DNA of 64,000 bases from Microbacterium sp. Leaf320 (GCF_001423485.1 NZ_LMOD01000001.1:6617-70616), one strand, 5' to 3'; numbered from the stretch's first letter, positions 43,300-54,975 are shown. The notes: generated by a model not told the origin, from the letters alone. Translations and numbers: made by a program.

Positions 43300-44244
43300 G
43301 TGACCACCGCCGACCCCACGCTGCCGCTGTCGCCGTATCGAGAGATCGGACGCGATGAATGGGCGCGACTTGCGGCAGGACTCGACCAGCCGCTCACCGA
43401 GACCGAGGTCGTGGAGCTCCGCGGCATCGGAGACCGTCTCGACCTGACCGAGGTGCGCGAGGTCTATCTCCCGCTGAGCCGGCTGCTCAGCCTCTATGCG
43501 ACGGCCACGAAGCGATTGGGCGCCGCGACGAGCTCGTTCCTGCAGGAGGACGACACCACGACTCCGTTCGTCGTGGGCGTCGCCGGCTCGGTCGCGGTCG
43601 GCAAGTCGACGATCGCCCGTCTGCTGCGCGAACTGATGAGCCGGTGGCCGGGTACGCCGCGGGTCGAGCTCGTGACCACCGACGGCTTCCTCTACCCGAA
43701 CGCCGAACTCGAGCGTCGGGGCCTGATGGAGCGCAAGGGCTTCCCCGAGTCGTACGATCGTCGTGCGCTGCTCGAGTTCCTCACCGAGGTTAAGAGCGGC
43801 GCCGCCGAGGTTCGGGCGCCGTTCTACTCGCACATGCGCTACGACATCGTTCCTGACGCGCATGTCGTCGTGCGCCGCCCGGATGTCGTGATCGTGGAGG
43901 GGCTGAACGTCCTCCAGCCTCCGCCCGCACCCAACGACGTCGCCGTGAGCGATCTGTTCGACTTCTCGATCTTCGTGGACGCCGACACGTCGCACATCGA
44001 GAGATGGTATGTGGATCGGTTCCTCGCGCTGCGGCAGGGAGCGTTCTCGAACCCCTCGTCGTACTTCAACGTCTTCGCGCACCTCACCGATGATGAGGCG
44101 ATCACCACAGCTCTCGGATATTGGAACGAGATCAACATGCCGAATCTGGTCGAGAACGTCATGCCGACCAAGCACCGGGCCCGTCTGGTGCTCAACAAGG
44201 GTGTCGATCACAGCGTCGAGAGCGTGCTGCTGCGCAAGCTCTGA
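43300..44244 (+). CDS. coaA: Type I pantothenate kinase
   Basis: 314 aa. First step of CoA synthesis: ATP-dependent phosphorylation of pantothenate. [17 protein letters not shown] near residue 93 is Walker [33 protein letters not shown], typical of bacterial CoaA, follows. EGLNVLQPP and [18 protein letters not shown] come later. Confidence 0.95.
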   Translation: MTTADPTLPLSPYREIGRDEWARLAAGLDQPLTETEVVELRGIGDRLDLTEVREVYLPLSRLLSLYATATKRLGAATSSFLQEDDTTTPFVVGVAGSVAVGKSTIARLLRELMSRWPGTPRVELVTTDGFLYPNAELERRGLMERKGFPESYDRRALLEFLTEVKSGAAEVRAPFYSHMRYDIVPDAHVVVRRPDVVIVEGLNVLQPPPAPNDVAVSDLFDFSIFVDADTSHIERWYVDRFLALRQGAFSNPSSYFNVFAHLTDDEAITTALGYWNEINMPNLVENVMPTKHRARLVLNKGVDHSVESVLLRKL

Positions 44245-44301
44245 TCGGGCGGAGGGTTTCGTTCGGGACCTTCGCAAAATGCCCGGCTTACTCTTGACGA
44301 C

Positions 44302-46149
<1,848 letters not shown>

Positions 46150-46186
46150 GCCTCATTCGCGGGCCTGCGCTGACAGGTCGGAACCA

Positions 46187-46225
46187 CGGATGCATGCCCG
46201 GATCAGCGATCTGGGCATGCATCCG
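46187..46225 (+). terminator. glmS terminator
   Basis: CGGATGCATGCCCGGATC (46187-46204) pairs with 46208-46225 with one G:T, a 3-nt loop, then TTCTTT. Confidence 0.8.
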
Positions 46226-46305
46226 TTCTTTGAGCATGCATTCGGCTTTCCGGGGCGGCAGGTGGCCGGAGGTCCGTGACGACGGCCGACAGAGGATGCC
46301 GCGAC

Positions 46306-46317
46306 TAGGCTGAACGG
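46306..46317 (+). promoter_or_regulatory. -10 box, leaderless acpS
   Basis: TAGGCT (46306-46311), 6 nt, then GTG 46318. Confidence 0.6.
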
Positions 46318-46677
46318 GTGATCATCGGGACCGGCATCGACCTCGTGGACATCCCGCGGTTCGAGCGCACACTCGAGCGCACGCCACGACTTCTCGAGCG
46401 ACTCTTCGCGCCGGGGGAGCGGGCGCTGCGCCTTCCGTCTCTCGCCGCGCGGTACGCCGCGAAGGAGGCCCTGATCAAGACCCTCGGAGGATCCGACGGA
46501 GTCCACTGGATCGAGATCGAGATCGCCTCCGAGACCTCAGGGCGCCCGCACTTCGTGTTGACGGGGACCACGGCGGAGGTGGTCGCCGAGCGAGGCATCA
46601 CCAGACTGCACCTGACCCTCACTCACGACGCGGGGCTCGCCGCCGCATTCGTCGTCGCCGAAGGAGAGCCGCTGTGA
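46318..46677 (+). CDS. acpS: Holo-[acyl-carrier-protein] synthase
   Basis: 119 aa. It transfers 4'-phosphopantetheine from CoA to acyl carrier protein. IIGTGIDLVDIPRFE (Mg-binding Asp) and RYAAKEALIKTLGG (Glu) are the two family motifs. The stop overlaps the alr GTG by 4 bp. CoA for the reaction comes from the pathway of nearby coaA. Confidence 0.95.
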   Translation: MIIGTGIDLVDIPRFERTLERTPRLLERLFAPGERALRLPSLAARYAAKEALIKTLGGSDGVHWIEIEIASETSGRPHFVLTGTTAEVVAERGITRLHLTLTHDAGLAAAFVVAEGEPL

Positions 46678-47780
46678 CCGTTCCGTTCCGTGAAGCGCGC
46701 ATCGACCTGGACGCCATCACCGACAACGTCCGCCACTTCCGTCGGCTCACCGGCGTGCAGGTCATCGCGGTCGTCAAGGCGAACGCCTACGGCCATGGCG
46801 CGGCCGCGGCGGCGGTCGCAGCGCTCGCGGGCGGTGCGACGCGTCTCGGCGTCGCCGAGATCCCCGAGGCCCTCGAGCTGCGACGACAGGGCATCACCGC
46901 GCCGATCGTGGCGTGGCTGCACGCGCCGGGCGAGCGGTTCGAGCAGGCGGCTGAGCAGGACGTCGAGGTCGGCATCTCGTCGTTCGACCAGCTCGAGGCC
47001 GCGGGGGCCGCGGCATCCGTCGACAGCCCGGTAGGGGTGCACCTCAAGTTCGAGACGGGACTCTCGCGCAACGGGATCGCGCCCGCCGACTGGCGTCGTG
47101 TGCTCGCGGAAGCGGCTCGTCTCGAGCGCATCGGCCGCCTTCGCATAATCGGACTGTTCAGCCATCTGTCGAACACCTCCGCGCAGGACGACCGCGACGC
47201 CCTGGCGAAGTTCGAGGAGGGCGTCGCAGCCGCGGCAACCTTCGGCATCCATCCGGAGATCCGTCACATCGCGGCGACGGCTGCCGCGATCGACCTGCCG
47301 GAGATGCGTCTGGATGCGGTGCGCATCGGAGTCGGCATCTACGGACTCTCCCCGTTCGATGACCGCTCGTCCGCCGAGCTGGGACTCCGCCCCGCCATGA
47401 CACTGCGTGGCGCGATCGCCGCTGTGCGCAGGGTTCCCGCAGGTGCGGGGGTCTCGTACGGCTACGATCACCGCGCGCCGCATGACACCACCCTCGTGCT
47501 CGTGCCGCTGGGCTATGCCGACGGCGTGCCCCGCCACGCATCCGGTCGGCTGCCGGTGTCGATCGGCGGGCGTCGCTACACGAACGTCGGCCGCATCGCG
47601 ATGGACCAGTTCGTGGTCGACGTGGGCGACGCACCCGTGTCGATAGGCGACGAGGTGGTGCTGTTCGGCGACCCGACCCTCGGAGTCCCGTCGGCGGCGG
47701 AGTGGGCGAACGTCGCCTCGACCATCAACTACGAGATCGTGACCCGCATCGGCGCGCGCGTCGCCCGGCGGTCCGCATGA
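46674..47780 (+). CDS. alr: Alanine racemase
   Basis: 368 aa, PLP-dependent, making D-alanine for peptidoglycan. VIAVVKANAYGHGA holds the PLP Lys near residue 35. HLKFETGLSRNG, VRIGVGIYGLSP, and SYGYDHRAP with catalytic Tyr near 263 follow. NVGRIAMDQFVVD is the second-half loop. It is followed by tsaE with an ATGA overlap. Confidence 0.96.
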   Translation: MTVPFREARIDLDAITDNVRHFRRLTGVQVIAVVKANAYGHGAAAAAVAALAGGATRLGVAEIPEALELRRQGITAPIVAWLHAPGERFEQAAEQDVEVGISSFDQLEAAGAAASVDSPVGVHLKFETGLSRNGIAPADWRRVLAEAARLERIGRLRIIGLFSHLSNTSAQDDRDALAKFEEGVAAAATFGIHPEIRHIAATAAAIDLPEMRLDAVRIGVGIYGLSPFDDRSSAELGLRPAMTLRGAIAAVRRVPAGAGVSYGYDHRAPHDTTLVLVPLGYADGVPRHASGRLPVSIGGRRYTNVGRIAMDQFVVDVGDAPVSIGDEVVLFGDPTLGVPSAAEWANVASTINYEIVTRIGARVARRSA

Positions 47781-48277
47781 GCGTCGACCCCGCGTTCCTC
47801 GGTCGCCTCGAGATCGAGACGTCGGAGGCGATGGAGCAGCTCGGCTTCCGTATCGGCGAGCAGCTCGAAGCGGGAGACCTGCTGATCCTCACCGGCCCCC
47901 TCGGTGCCGGCAAGACGACGTTCACGCGAGGGCTCGCCGAAGGCCTCGGCGTGCGCGGTCCGGTGCAGAGCCCGACCTTCGTGATCGCGCGGACGCATCC
48001 CTCGCTCGTCGGACGCGCGCCACTGGTGCATGTGGACGCCTACCGTCTCGGCTCAGGGGCGGAGCTCGACGACCTCGATCTCGATCTCGCGCGCTCGGTC
48101 GTCGTGATCGAATGGGGGCGCGGGATGGCCGAGGACCTCGCAGACACCTGGTGGGACATCGAGCTCGAACGTCCTGTCGGCGGCGGCGACGACGATCTCG
48201 ACCCCTCCGAGCTCGATGCCGACGCTCCGCGGCACGTGACGATCACGCGCGGAGGACGCTCAGCGATCGCCGGTTGA
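47777..48277 (+). CDS. tsaE: tRNA t6A biosynthesis ATPase TsaE
   Basis: 166 aa. GDLLILTGPLGAGKTTFTRGLAEGLG is the P-loop near residue 40; VQSPTFVIARTH and HVDAYRL are TsaE motifs. It drives the TsaB-TsaD complex in t6A37 synthesis. The ATG overlaps the alr stop. A Gly/Asp-rich insertion sits near the C-terminus (GGGDDDLDPSE). Confidence 0.95.
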   Translation: MSVDPAFLGRLEIETSEAMEQLGFRIGEQLEAGDLLILTGPLGAGKTTFTRGLAEGLGVRGPVQSPTFVIARTHPSLVGRAPLVHVDAYRLGSGAELDDLDLDLARSVVVIEWGRGMAEDLADTWWDIELERPVGGGDDDLDPSELDADAPRHVTITRGGRSAIAG

Positions 48278-48285
48278 ACCCCGAC

Positions 48286-48297
48286 TACCCTGGAGAG
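48286..48297 (+). promoter_or_regulatory. Possible internal -10 before tsaB
   Basis: TACCCT (48286-48291), 6 nt, then GTG 48298; GGAGAGG overlaps the same 6 nt, so a ribosome site is an equally good reading. Confidence 0.35.
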
Positions 48298-48921
48298 GTG
48301 ATCCTCGCCGTCGACACCTCCCTGGGCACCGCCGTCGCCCTCATCGATGACGACGGCACCCTTCGCTCCGACGCGTCCGCCGCGGACCCCCTCGGGCATG
48401 CCGAGGTGATCGGAGATCTGCTGGTCAGAGCGATCAGCGACGCCGGAAGCGGCGAGATCGCCCATGTGGTCGCCGGCATGGGACCCGGCCCCTTCACCGG
48501 GCTCCGCATCGGCATCGCCGCCGCGCGCGCGTTCGCGCTGGGTCGTGGCATCCCCGTCATCCCCGTGCCGAGCCATCTCGCCGCGGCACTCACCGCGATC
48601 GAGCGGGATGCCGTCTCGGGGCCGTTCGCGATCGTCACCGACGCACGTCGTCGTGAGGTCGCCATCACGGTGTTCGACGGGGCGGATGCCGACGGCATCC
48701 CGCTCGTGACCGTCGACACGAGGCTGGTGCCCAGCATGGACGCGGATGAGCACCTCGACGGGGTCCGTCGCATCGATGTCGCGACCCTCTCTGCCGTGGA
48801 CCTCGCCCGTGTGGGGGCCAGGGCCGTGGCGGCGGGGCGCACCCTCGCCGGTGACGAGCCGCTGTATCTGCGGCACCCCGATGTGACCGTGCCCGGCGCG
48901 CCGAAGAAGGTGGGGCGATGA
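48298..48921 (+). CDS. tsaB: tRNA t6A biosynthesis protein TsaB
   Basis: 207 aa. ILAVDTSLGTAVALIDDDG at the start, HAEVIGDLLVRAI and VVAGMGPGPFTGLRIGIAAARAFALG are the TsaB scaffold motifs. It dimerises with TsaD. The start is GTG; the stop overlaps rimI (ATGA). Confidence 0.94.
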   Translation: MILAVDTSLGTAVALIDDDGTLRSDASAADPLGHAEVIGDLLVRAISDAGSGEIAHVVAGMGPGPFTGLRIGIAAARAFALGRGIPVIPVPSHLAAALTAIERDAVSGPFAIVTDARRREVAITVFDGADADGIPLVTVDTRLVPSMDADEHLDGVRRIDVATLSAVDLARVGARAVAAGRTLAGDEPLYLRHPDVTVPGAPKKVGR

Positions 48922-49424
48922 CTCTGCGCGACGCGACGCCGGACGACCTCGACGCCATCATGGCGATAGAGCACCGTTCCTTCCCCACCGACGCGTGGAG
49001 CTCACAGGCCATGGCTCTCGAGCTCGCGAGTCCGCATGGGCGCTATCTGGTCGACGAGATCGACGGCGCGATCATCGGCTACGGGGGAGTCCGAGCCCTC
49101 GAGGGCTCTCGGGATGCCGATATCCAGACCATCGCCTTGGACGCCGACCACCGAGGCGCGGGGCGAGGGCGTGCGCTGCTGCGCGCACTGCTCGACGCGG
49201 CGGGGGAGAGAGGCGCTCGCGAGGTCTTCCTCGAGGTCCGCGCCGACAACCCGAGTGCCGAAGGGCTGTACCTCTCCGAAGGCTTCGAGGAGATCGGCCG
49301 CCGCCCGCGGTACTACCAGCCCGATGACGTCGATGCGATCGTGATGCGCCTCGCCCTGCAGCATCCTCGCTCCGCACATCAGGACGAGGCGATCACAGAT
49401 GCCGCCGAGGAGGCCACTGCATGA
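48918..49424 (+). CDS. rimI: Ribosomal protein S18-alanine N-acetyltransferase
   Basis: 168 aa GNAT domain. [20 protein letters not shown] and [27 protein letters not shown] (acetyl-CoA loop), then [30 protein letters not shown], are typical of RimI. It sits between tsaB and tsaD, its usual place, with 4-bp overlaps on both sides. Confidence 0.93.
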   Translation: MTLRDATPDDLDAIMAIEHRSFPTDAWSSQAMALELASPHGRYLVDEIDGAIIGYGGVRALEGSRDADIQTIALDADHRGAGRGRALLRALLDAAGERGAREVFLEVRADNPSAEGLYLSEGFEEIGRRPRYYQPDDVDAIVMRLALQHPRSAHQDEAITDAAEEATA

Positions 49425-50491
49425 CCGAGCCGCTGGTGCTGGGCATCGAGACGAGCTGCGACGAGACCGGGATCGGGGTCGTGCGCGGCCGCACCCTGCT
49501 GTCGAACACGATCGCCTCGAGCATGGATGAGCATGCTCGATACGGAGGAGTCGTTCCGGAGGTCGCGGCACGTGCGCATCTCGAGGCGCTGCAGCCGTCG
49601 ATCGACGCCGCACTCGCCGAGGCAGGTGTGCGACTCGACGACCTCGATGCGGTGGCCGTGACGAGCGGCCCCGGCCTCGCGGGCGCGCTCATGGTCGGAG
49701 TGGGGGCCGCGAAGGGCCTGGCCGTCGCGCTCGACAAGCCTCTGTACGCGGTGAACCATCTCGTCGGCCATATCGCGGCCGACATCCTCACCCCGGACTC
49801 CGATCCGCTGGAGTATCCGACGATCGCGCTGCTCGTCTCGGGTGGACACACGTCGCTGCTCCATGTGCGCGACCTCACCACCGACGTCGAGATGCTCGGC
49901 GAGACCATGGACGACGCGGCCGGTGAGGCGTTCGACAAGGTCGCCCGCCTGCTGTCGCTGCCGTACCCCGGCGGGCCTGAGATCGATCGGGCAGCCCTCG
50001 ACGGCGACCCGAACGCGATCCGATTCCCCCGGGGTCTCTCCCGGGCATCCGACCTGGCGAAGCACCGTTACGACTTCTCGTTCTCGGGCCTCAAGACGGC
50101 CGTCGCACGCTGGGTCGAGCGCTGCGAGGCAGACGGCGTGCCCGTGCCCGTCGCCGATGTTGCTGCGAGCTTCCGCGAGGCCGTCGTGGATGTGCTGGTG
50201 ACCAAGGCACTCGCTGCCTGTGCCGACCTCGGCGTCCCCCGTCTGCTGCTCGGCGGCGGCGTGATCGCGAACCGTCGGCTGCGCGAGGTCGCCCTCACCA
50301 GGGCCGAGGCCGCGGGAGTCACCGTCCGCATCCCCCCGCTGTCGCTGTGCACCGACAACGGGGCGATGATCGCCGCGCTCGCGGCCGAGCTGATCGCGTC
50401 GGGCCGTCGCCCGTCGACCTTCGCGTTCGGCGCGGACTCGACCCTTCCCGTCACCGCGATCCAGGTCGATGAGCGCGTCGCGGTGATGTGA
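49421..50491 (+). CDS. tsaD: tRNA threonylcarbamoyladenosine synthase TsaD
   Basis: 356 aa. It transfers the threonylcarbamoyl group to tRNA A37. [29 protein letters not shown] with the metal-binding His, [22 protein letters not shown] and [12 protein letters not shown] are the ASKHA family motifs in order. The stop overlaps the next gene's start. Confidence 0.96.
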   Translation: MTEPLVLGIETSCDETGIGVVRGRTLLSNTIASSMDEHARYGGVVPEVAARAHLEALQPSIDAALAEAGVRLDDLDAVAVTSGPGLAGALMVGVGAAKGLAVALDKPLYAVNHLVGHIAADILTPDSDPLEYPTIALLVSGGHTSLLHVRDLTTDVEMLGETMDDAAGEAFDKVARLLSLPYPGGPEIDRAALDGDPNAIRFPRGLSRASDLAKHRYDFSFSGLKTAVARWVERCEADGVPVPVADVAASFREAVVDVLVTKALAACADLGVPRLLLGGGVIANRRLREVALTRAEAAGVTVRIPPLSLCTDNGAMIAALAAELIASGRRPSTFAFGADSTLPVTAIQVDERVAVM

Positions 50492-51003
50492 TGAGCGACG
50501 TTCCCCGCCTCCCCGCCCCGCACGGGGGCGATCCCGCTTCAGTGCCGGACGCAGCCCTCCCTCGTCCCCGGATCGAGGGGCCCAGCGGCGAGGTCGAGCA
50601 CCCGGCCGGCTCTGCACGGATTCCGGGCGCACGGCGCGACGGCTACACCAAGCTGCCCACGGGACCGGTCGGTATCGAGCCCGTGGTCGTGAGCGGACCG
50701 GTCGCCGATGACATCGGTCACGATGCCGAGTGGCAGCCGTCGACCGCGGATGCAGCCATCGACGACACCAGGCTCGCGCCGTGGGCGCTGATGGCGGCGA
50801 TCGTCGCCCTGGTGGCGTCGTTCTTCGTCGGCTGGGGCGTTCCGATCGCTGTCGTCGCGGTGATCGCGGCGATCATGTCGTTGCGGCGGCCGGTCGAGAG
50901 CCGCGCGATCGCGCGATGGGCGCTCGTCCTCGGCCTGTGCGCGACCGTGTACAGCCTCGGATGGCTGGTGTGGGCAGGCATGCAGTTCGAGAGGCTCGGC
51001 TAG
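50491..51003 (+). CDS. Small two-TM protein (DUF4190-like)
   Basis: 170 aa. About 95 hydrophilic, Pro-rich residues are followed by two hydrophobic segments (LMAAIVALVASFFVGWGVPI and ARWALVLGLCATVYSLGWLVW) with a short basic loop. The C-terminal half resembles DUF4190 membrane modules. Start codon overlaps the tsaD stop. Three bases separate it from the paralogue pair downstream. Confidence 0.7.
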   Translation: MSDVPRLPAPHGGDPASVPDAALPRPRIEGPSGEVEHPAGSARIPGARRDGYTKLPTGPVGIEPVVVSGPVADDIGHDAEWQPSTADAAIDDTRLAPWALMAAIVALVASFFVGWGVPIAVVAVIAAIMSLRRPVESRAIARWALVLGLCATVYSLGWLVWAGMQFERLG

Positions 51004-51006
51004 CGG

Positions 51007-52122
51007 ATGCTCGACGCCCAGGACGCCGTCGAGCTGCGTGCCCTGCAAGCACGCGCCTACGGTCGTGCCGGTGCGCTGAGCGACGCCGAGGCGGCGCGCC
51101 TGGGCGAGCTGGAGGCGGCGCGAACGTCGGAGAGCGAGTCGCAGGCGGCGAAGGATCCCCGGTCCGAGCATGTGGACATCGCGCCGTCCGCGGACCCGTC
51201 GGTGGCCTCGGTGCCGGCGACGGCCGCCTCAGCCGCTGCGCGCTTCGCCGGGGCTGATACCGCCGCGCCATCGGGTCAGGGCACCGGGTCGGACGCCGAC
51301 TCGCAGGGCGAGTCCCTCGCCACGGCCCTGCGACGGCATTGGCGACTCGCACTCGTGATCACCGTGGGGGTCGCCGTCATCGGAGTCGCGGCCGGGTGGC
51401 TGCTGTTCTCCGACCGCGGCGCTGCCCCCGTCCAGCTGACGGCGGAGCAGCAGGAGTGGCAGCGCACGATCGTCGCGTCGGGCGACTTCGACTCGGGCTC
51501 ACTCCGCGCGATGGCGGAGGAAGAGGGTGTCGTGATCTCGTTCGCGACCAAGAACGGCGGCGCAGATGTGTGCCTCGTGCTCGCCAGCGCCGATGCCACC
51601 GCTCCCGCGTGCACGACCCGTGAGCAGGCGACGATCCAAGGCGTGAACGCGACCCTCACGAAGGCCGTGGACGCGTCTCAGAGCTACGACATCCAGGCGC
51701 AGATGTTCCTCACCCCGGACGGCCGACCGGCGGTCATCGCCCGCAGTTACATCACGTCTCCGCAGTCGACGTCGATGTTCGCCAGTCAGGCCGAGGCAGA
51801 GGCAGCGGCGGCCCTCGCCGAGAAGACCGGTCTCGATAGCCGCAGCATCATGGTCGCCGGCTACGACGACGACGTGCCGATCTGGACCGGGATCGACATG
51901 TCGACGCAGCGGTACTGCCTCGTCTACGACGGGTCGATGCCGGATCCCCCGATGGTGTGCGACGACAGTCTGATGCTCGCCGATGCCGACCGCACGCTGG
52001 TGCTCGAGGTCACCGGCGTCGAGGACGGCGAGATCACGCGCTACGAGTACCGATTCAGCTACGGTCAGCAGTACCTCACCGTGACGAAGGGTTCGGGTGC
52101 CGACGATGCTGCAGGAGAGTGA
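51007..52122 (+). CDS. Membrane-anchored protein, first of two tandem paralogues
   Basis: 371 aa. A helical head (AVELRALQARAYGRAGALSD), an acidic linker, one transmembrane segment (LALVITVGVAVIGVAAGWLLFS near 115-135) and a 230-residue extracytoplasmic region with Cys residues. The head and the segment after the membrane (GDFDSGSLRAMAEEEGVV) match the next gene. Family unknown. Confidence 0.75.
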   Translation: MLDAQDAVELRALQARAYGRAGALSDAEAARLGELEAARTSESESQAAKDPRSEHVDIAPSADPSVASVPATAASAAARFAGADTAAPSGQGTGSDADSQGESLATALRRHWRLALVITVGVAVIGVAAGWLLFSDRGAAPVQLTAEQQEWQRTIVASGDFDSGSLRAMAEEEGVVISFATKNGGADVCLVLASADATAPACTTREQATIQGVNATLTKAVDASQSYDIQAQMFLTPDGRPAVIARSYITSPQSTSMFASQAEAEAAAALAEKTGLDSRSIMVAGYDDDVPIWTGIDMSTQRYCLVYDGSMPDPPMVCDDSLMLADADRTLVLEVTGVEDGEITRYEYRFSYGQQYLTVTKGSGADDAAGE

Positions 52123-53308
52123 CGCCGCCGAGCTGCGCGCTCTGCAGCTGAAGGCCTACGGACGCGACGGCGGTCTGACGCGTGCCGATGCCGCACGGTT
52201 GCGTGAACTCGAGGCGACCAGGGAGTCGACGCCGGCCGCGACTGCGGCACAGGATGCTGCCGTACCGGAGACGACCGCCGTGGAATCGTCGCAAGCGGAA
52301 TCCACCGACGTGCCCGTCGCCGAAGAAGCCGCCGACGAGGACTCGGCGAATGCGGCGGACACGAGCGCGCCGACCCGCGACGCGCAGGCTCTCGAGACGA
52401 CGGCCCTGCGCGCCGCCCTCCGGCAGCATTGGAAGGCGATCGCCGCAGCCTCCGCCGTATTGCTCGTCGTCGGTCTCGCGGCAGGGTGGGCTCTCTTCGG
52501 TCGGGCAGGAGGAGTCGAGCTCACCGCAGCTCAACAGGAGCGCCGCGCCGAACTCCAGGCTGAGGGCGGGTACGACGCCGGAAGTCTGAGGGCGATCGGA
52601 CAGGAGGAGGGTGTCCTCGTCTGGCACGCCACCAAGGAGGACGGGGAGATGGTGTGCCTCGTCCTCGACACCCCGCAGGACTCAGCGACCCAGTGCCAGC
52701 GGAGCGAGGACGCTCAGAACGGCAACGGCATCGGTGTGTCTGTCAACCTCGATTCCGTCGAGGGTGAGGGCGCCGAGCAGATCTGGGCGTCCGCCGTGCG
52801 GACCACCGAGGGCGAACTCGTGGCGATCATCCAGCGGTGGCCGAGCTCGCAGAACGACTGGCTGTCGCAGTTCGCGGGTGAGGAGCGCGTGCGCGCTGAA
52901 GAGCTTCTGGAAGAGGGATTCCAGGACTACTCCTTCTCCGTCGTGGGCTACTTCCAGGACGCCCCCATCTGGTACGGACAGCGCCTTGTGGGAGCGACGG
53001 CCGAGGATTGTCTGGTGGTCGACGCGATCGACGGGATCGCGTGCGGGCCGCTGGGTGAAGCACAGTCCTCCGGCCTCAGCCTCGGCGGTATCACCGCAGA
53101 TGTCTCAGGGAGCCCCGAGGACTCCTGGAGCATCACGCTGGCTTTCACGTCGAACCAGACCCCGTACCTCGTCATCGCGGGAGACGTGTCGGCGGCTGAC
53201 ATCGCGAAGCCCGGTCTGACCGTGAAGCCCGGCGAGACGCTGGAGCTGGGTGGGGAGTACCAGGACCCGATCCAGGTGGAGATACCGGCCGACGGCACCG
53301 AAGGGTGA
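52106..53308 (+). CDS. Membrane-anchored protein, second tandem paralogue
   Basis: 400 aa, with the same layout as the previous gene: head AAELRALQLKAYGRDGGLTR, Glu/Asp/Ala-rich linker, TM AIAAASAVLLVVGLAAGWALFG, then GGYDAGSLRAIGQEEGVLVW and a Cys-containing outer domain. ATG 52106 is chosen to match the paralogue; it overlaps the end of that gene by 17 bp. The outer domain ends in an acidic tail. Function unknown. Confidence 0.75.
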   Translation: MLQESDAAELRALQLKAYGRDGGLTRADAARLRELEATRESTPAATAAQDAAVPETTAVESSQAESTDVPVAEEAADEDSANAADTSAPTRDAQALETTALRAALRQHWKAIAAASAVLLVVGLAAGWALFGRAGGVELTAAQQERRAELQAEGGYDAGSLRAIGQEEGVLVWHATKEDGEMVCLVLDTPQDSATQCQRSEDAQNGNGIGVSVNLDSVEGEGAEQIWASAVRTTEGELVAIIQRWPSSQNDWLSQFAGEERVRAEELLEEGFQDYSFSVVGYFQDAPIWYGQRLVGATAEDCLVVDAIDGIACGPLGEAQSSGLSLGGITADVSGSPEDSWSITLAFTSNQTPYLVIAGDVSAADIAKPGLTVKPGETLELGGEYQDPIQVEIPADGTEG

Positions 53309-53312
53309 ACGG

Positions 53313-54521
53313 TCAGTCCGCCGCGGGCACCCTGTCGGCGAGGATCGCGCGCCGCTGGTCGCCGATCCTGGTGAGGATCAACGTCGCCGACTGACTCCCC
53401 TTGAGCGTGAGCTTCTTGCGGAAGGCCGCGGGATCGACGTCCATGCCGCGTTTCTTGATCTCGAGAGTGCCGATTCCGTGAGTCTTTAGCACTGCGCTGA
53501 CGGCCTTCGGATTCGCCGCCATCGTCTCGCGTACCCGGAACGACTGCACGAACGGGCTCGTCAGCGCGGCATCCGAGGTCAGATAGGCGATGCGCTCATC
53601 GAGCATGCCCGCATCGAGGCTCCGCCCGACGTCTCCGATCAGCCGTGCGCGGATGACCGCTCCGTCCGGTTCGTGCAGGAAGGCCCCGAGTCCGCGCACC
53701 GCGACGTCCTCCGCGTCAGCCCCGGCCGTGAGCTCGTGTGAGCGCTCGCCGCGGATCACGAGTGCCGCGCGGCGGACGCCCGTACGCGCGAGCGCTCCGG
53801 TCCACAGCACCAGCTCGACGACGCTGCCCTCGGCGCTCACCCACTGCGCCTCGGCGTCGGCGGGCAGGGAATCACGATCGTGTCCGGGGCCGAGCTTGAT
53901 GCCCGTCGGCCGACGGGATGCCAGGTCGAAGGCCCAGTCGAGCGGAGGCGAGTAGTCATCGGACGACACCCGCCGCGTCTCGCTGTGCCCCGAGGTGCGC
54001 CGAGCAGGGTCCATCCAGATCGCACCGGTGTCGCTCACCACGGACGGCACGTTCTCCTGCGCCGTGCCGTGCCTCACGACCGCGCTCTCGCCGAAAGGCG
54101 CGAGGTTGTAGGCCGCGATCGCGGCCGTCACCTCGTCGGCATCCACCGCCTGCACGTCGAGGCCGGCACCGGCGAAGGCGAGGGAGTCTCCGCCGATTCC
54201 GCAGCCGAGGTCGGCGACGCTCGTGATTCCGGCCCGACGCATCCGCTGCGCGTGGCGGGCGGCGACACCGAGACGTGTCGCCTGCTCGAGTCCTGCACGG
54301 GTGAACAGCATCCTCGCCGCGAAGTCTCCGAACTTGGCCTTCGCCTTGGCCCGCAGGTGCGCCTGCCCGACCACGGCCGAGACGAGATCGGGGGAGTGTC
54401 CGGCTGATCGCAGGCGCGATACCGCACGGGCCACATCGGCGACCTGATCGACGGGGCCGAGCGCATCCAGCAGTTCGAGGCCCTCGGGCGTGAGCAGGGC
54501 GCGCAGCTCGGAGATCTCCAC
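53313..54521 (-). CDS. Class I SAM-dependent methyltransferase (THUMP-like)
   Basis: 402 aa. The N-terminal helical region is followed by VADLGCGIGGDSLAFAGAG (SAM-binding motif I near residue 103), VDADEVTAAIAA, WMDPARRTSG (motif IV region) and a C-terminal THUMP-like part (LEIKKRGMDVDPAAFRKKL). Probably an RNA methyltransferase. GTG 54521 is preceded by TAAGCT at the leaderless spacing. Confidence 0.8.
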   Translation of the reverse strand: MEISELRALLTPEGLELLDALGPVDQVADVARAVSRLRSAGHSPDLVSAVVGQAHLRAKAKAKFGDFAARMLFTRAGLEQATRLGVAARHAQRMRRAGITSVADLGCGIGGDSLAFAGAGLDVQAVDADEVTAAIAAYNLAPFGESAVVRHGTAQENVPSVVSDTGAIWMDPARRTSGHSETRRVSSDDYSPPLDWAFDLASRRPTGIKLGPGHDRDSLPADAEAQWVSAEGSVVELVLWTGALARTGVRRAALVIRGERSHELTAGADAEDVAVRGLGAFLHEPDGAVIRARLIGDVGRSLDAGMLDERIAYLTSDAALTSPFVQSFRVRETMAANPKAVSAVLKTHGIGTLEIKKRGMDVDPAAFRKKLTLKGSQSATLILTRIGDQRRAILADRVPAAD

Positions 54522-54533
54522 CTGCCCAGCTTA
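54522..54533 (-). promoter_or_regulatory. -10 box, leaderless methyltransferase gene
   Basis: TAAGCT (54533-54528, minus strand), 6 nt, then GTG 54521. Confidence 0.5.
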
Positions 54534-54554
54534 GGCGGCGGCCCGATCAGCGCA

Positions 54555-54581
54555 TTGGCACTCGCATTGCGTGAGTGCCAG
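54555..54581 (+). promoter_or_regulatory. CIRCE element 1 (HrcA operator)
   Basis: TTGGCACTC-N9-GAGTGCCAG. Two positions differ from the classical TTAGCACTC-N9-GAGTGCTAA. It overlaps a possible -35 (TTGCGT, 54567) paired with -10 TAGACT (54591-54596). Confidence 0.85.
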
Positions 54582-54599
54582 CGGAACGCATAGACTGGA

Positions 54600-54626
54600 T
54601 TAGCACTCTCGGGTTGAGAGTGCGAA
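54600..54626 (+). promoter_or_regulatory. CIRCE element 2 (HrcA operator)
   Basis: TTAGCACTC-N9-GAGTGCGAA, one base from consensus on the right arm, 38 bp before groES. Centre-to-centre spacing from the first CIRCE is 45 bp. Confidence 0.9.
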
Positions 54627-54664
54627 AAGTCTTCCTGTCAGCGTCAAGAAAGAAGAGGTAGACC

Positions 54665-54961
54665 GTGTCGGTTTCCATCAAGCCGCTCGAGGACCGCATC
54701 GTCATCAAGCAGGTCGAGGCCGAGCAGACCACCGCGAGTGGCCTGGTCATCCCCGACACCGCCAAGGAGAAGCCCCAGGAGGGCGAGGTCGTGGCCGTGG
54801 GCCCCGGTCGCATCGATGACAACGGCAACCGCGTTCCGCTCGACGTCGCCGTCGGCGACCGTGTCCTGTACAGCAAGTACGGCGGCACCGAGGTGAAGTT
54901 CGGCGCAGACGAGTTCCTCGTCCTGTCGGCGCGCGACGTGCTCGCAGTCGTCGTCCGCTGA
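54665..54961 (+). CDS. groES: Co-chaperonin GroES
   Basis: 98 aa. [46 protein letters not shown] and [15 protein letters not shown] are the GroES core, with the mobile loop near residue 25. It caps GroEL. The start is GTG. No groEL follows: a terminator and rarD come next, so groEL must be elsewhere. Confidence 0.97.
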   Translation: MSVSIKPLEDRIVIKQVEAEQTTASGLVIPDTAKEKPQEGEVVAVGPGRIDDNGNRVPLDVAVGDRVLYSKYGGTEVKFGADEFLVLSARDVLAVVVR

Positions 54962-54975
54962 GACAACGTCTTCGG

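Noticed and set aside
44245-44301. glmS ribozyme
   Set aside because: Only 57 bp separate coaA and glmS, and no ribozyme core is visible. The -10 box at 44289 implies a leaderless message.
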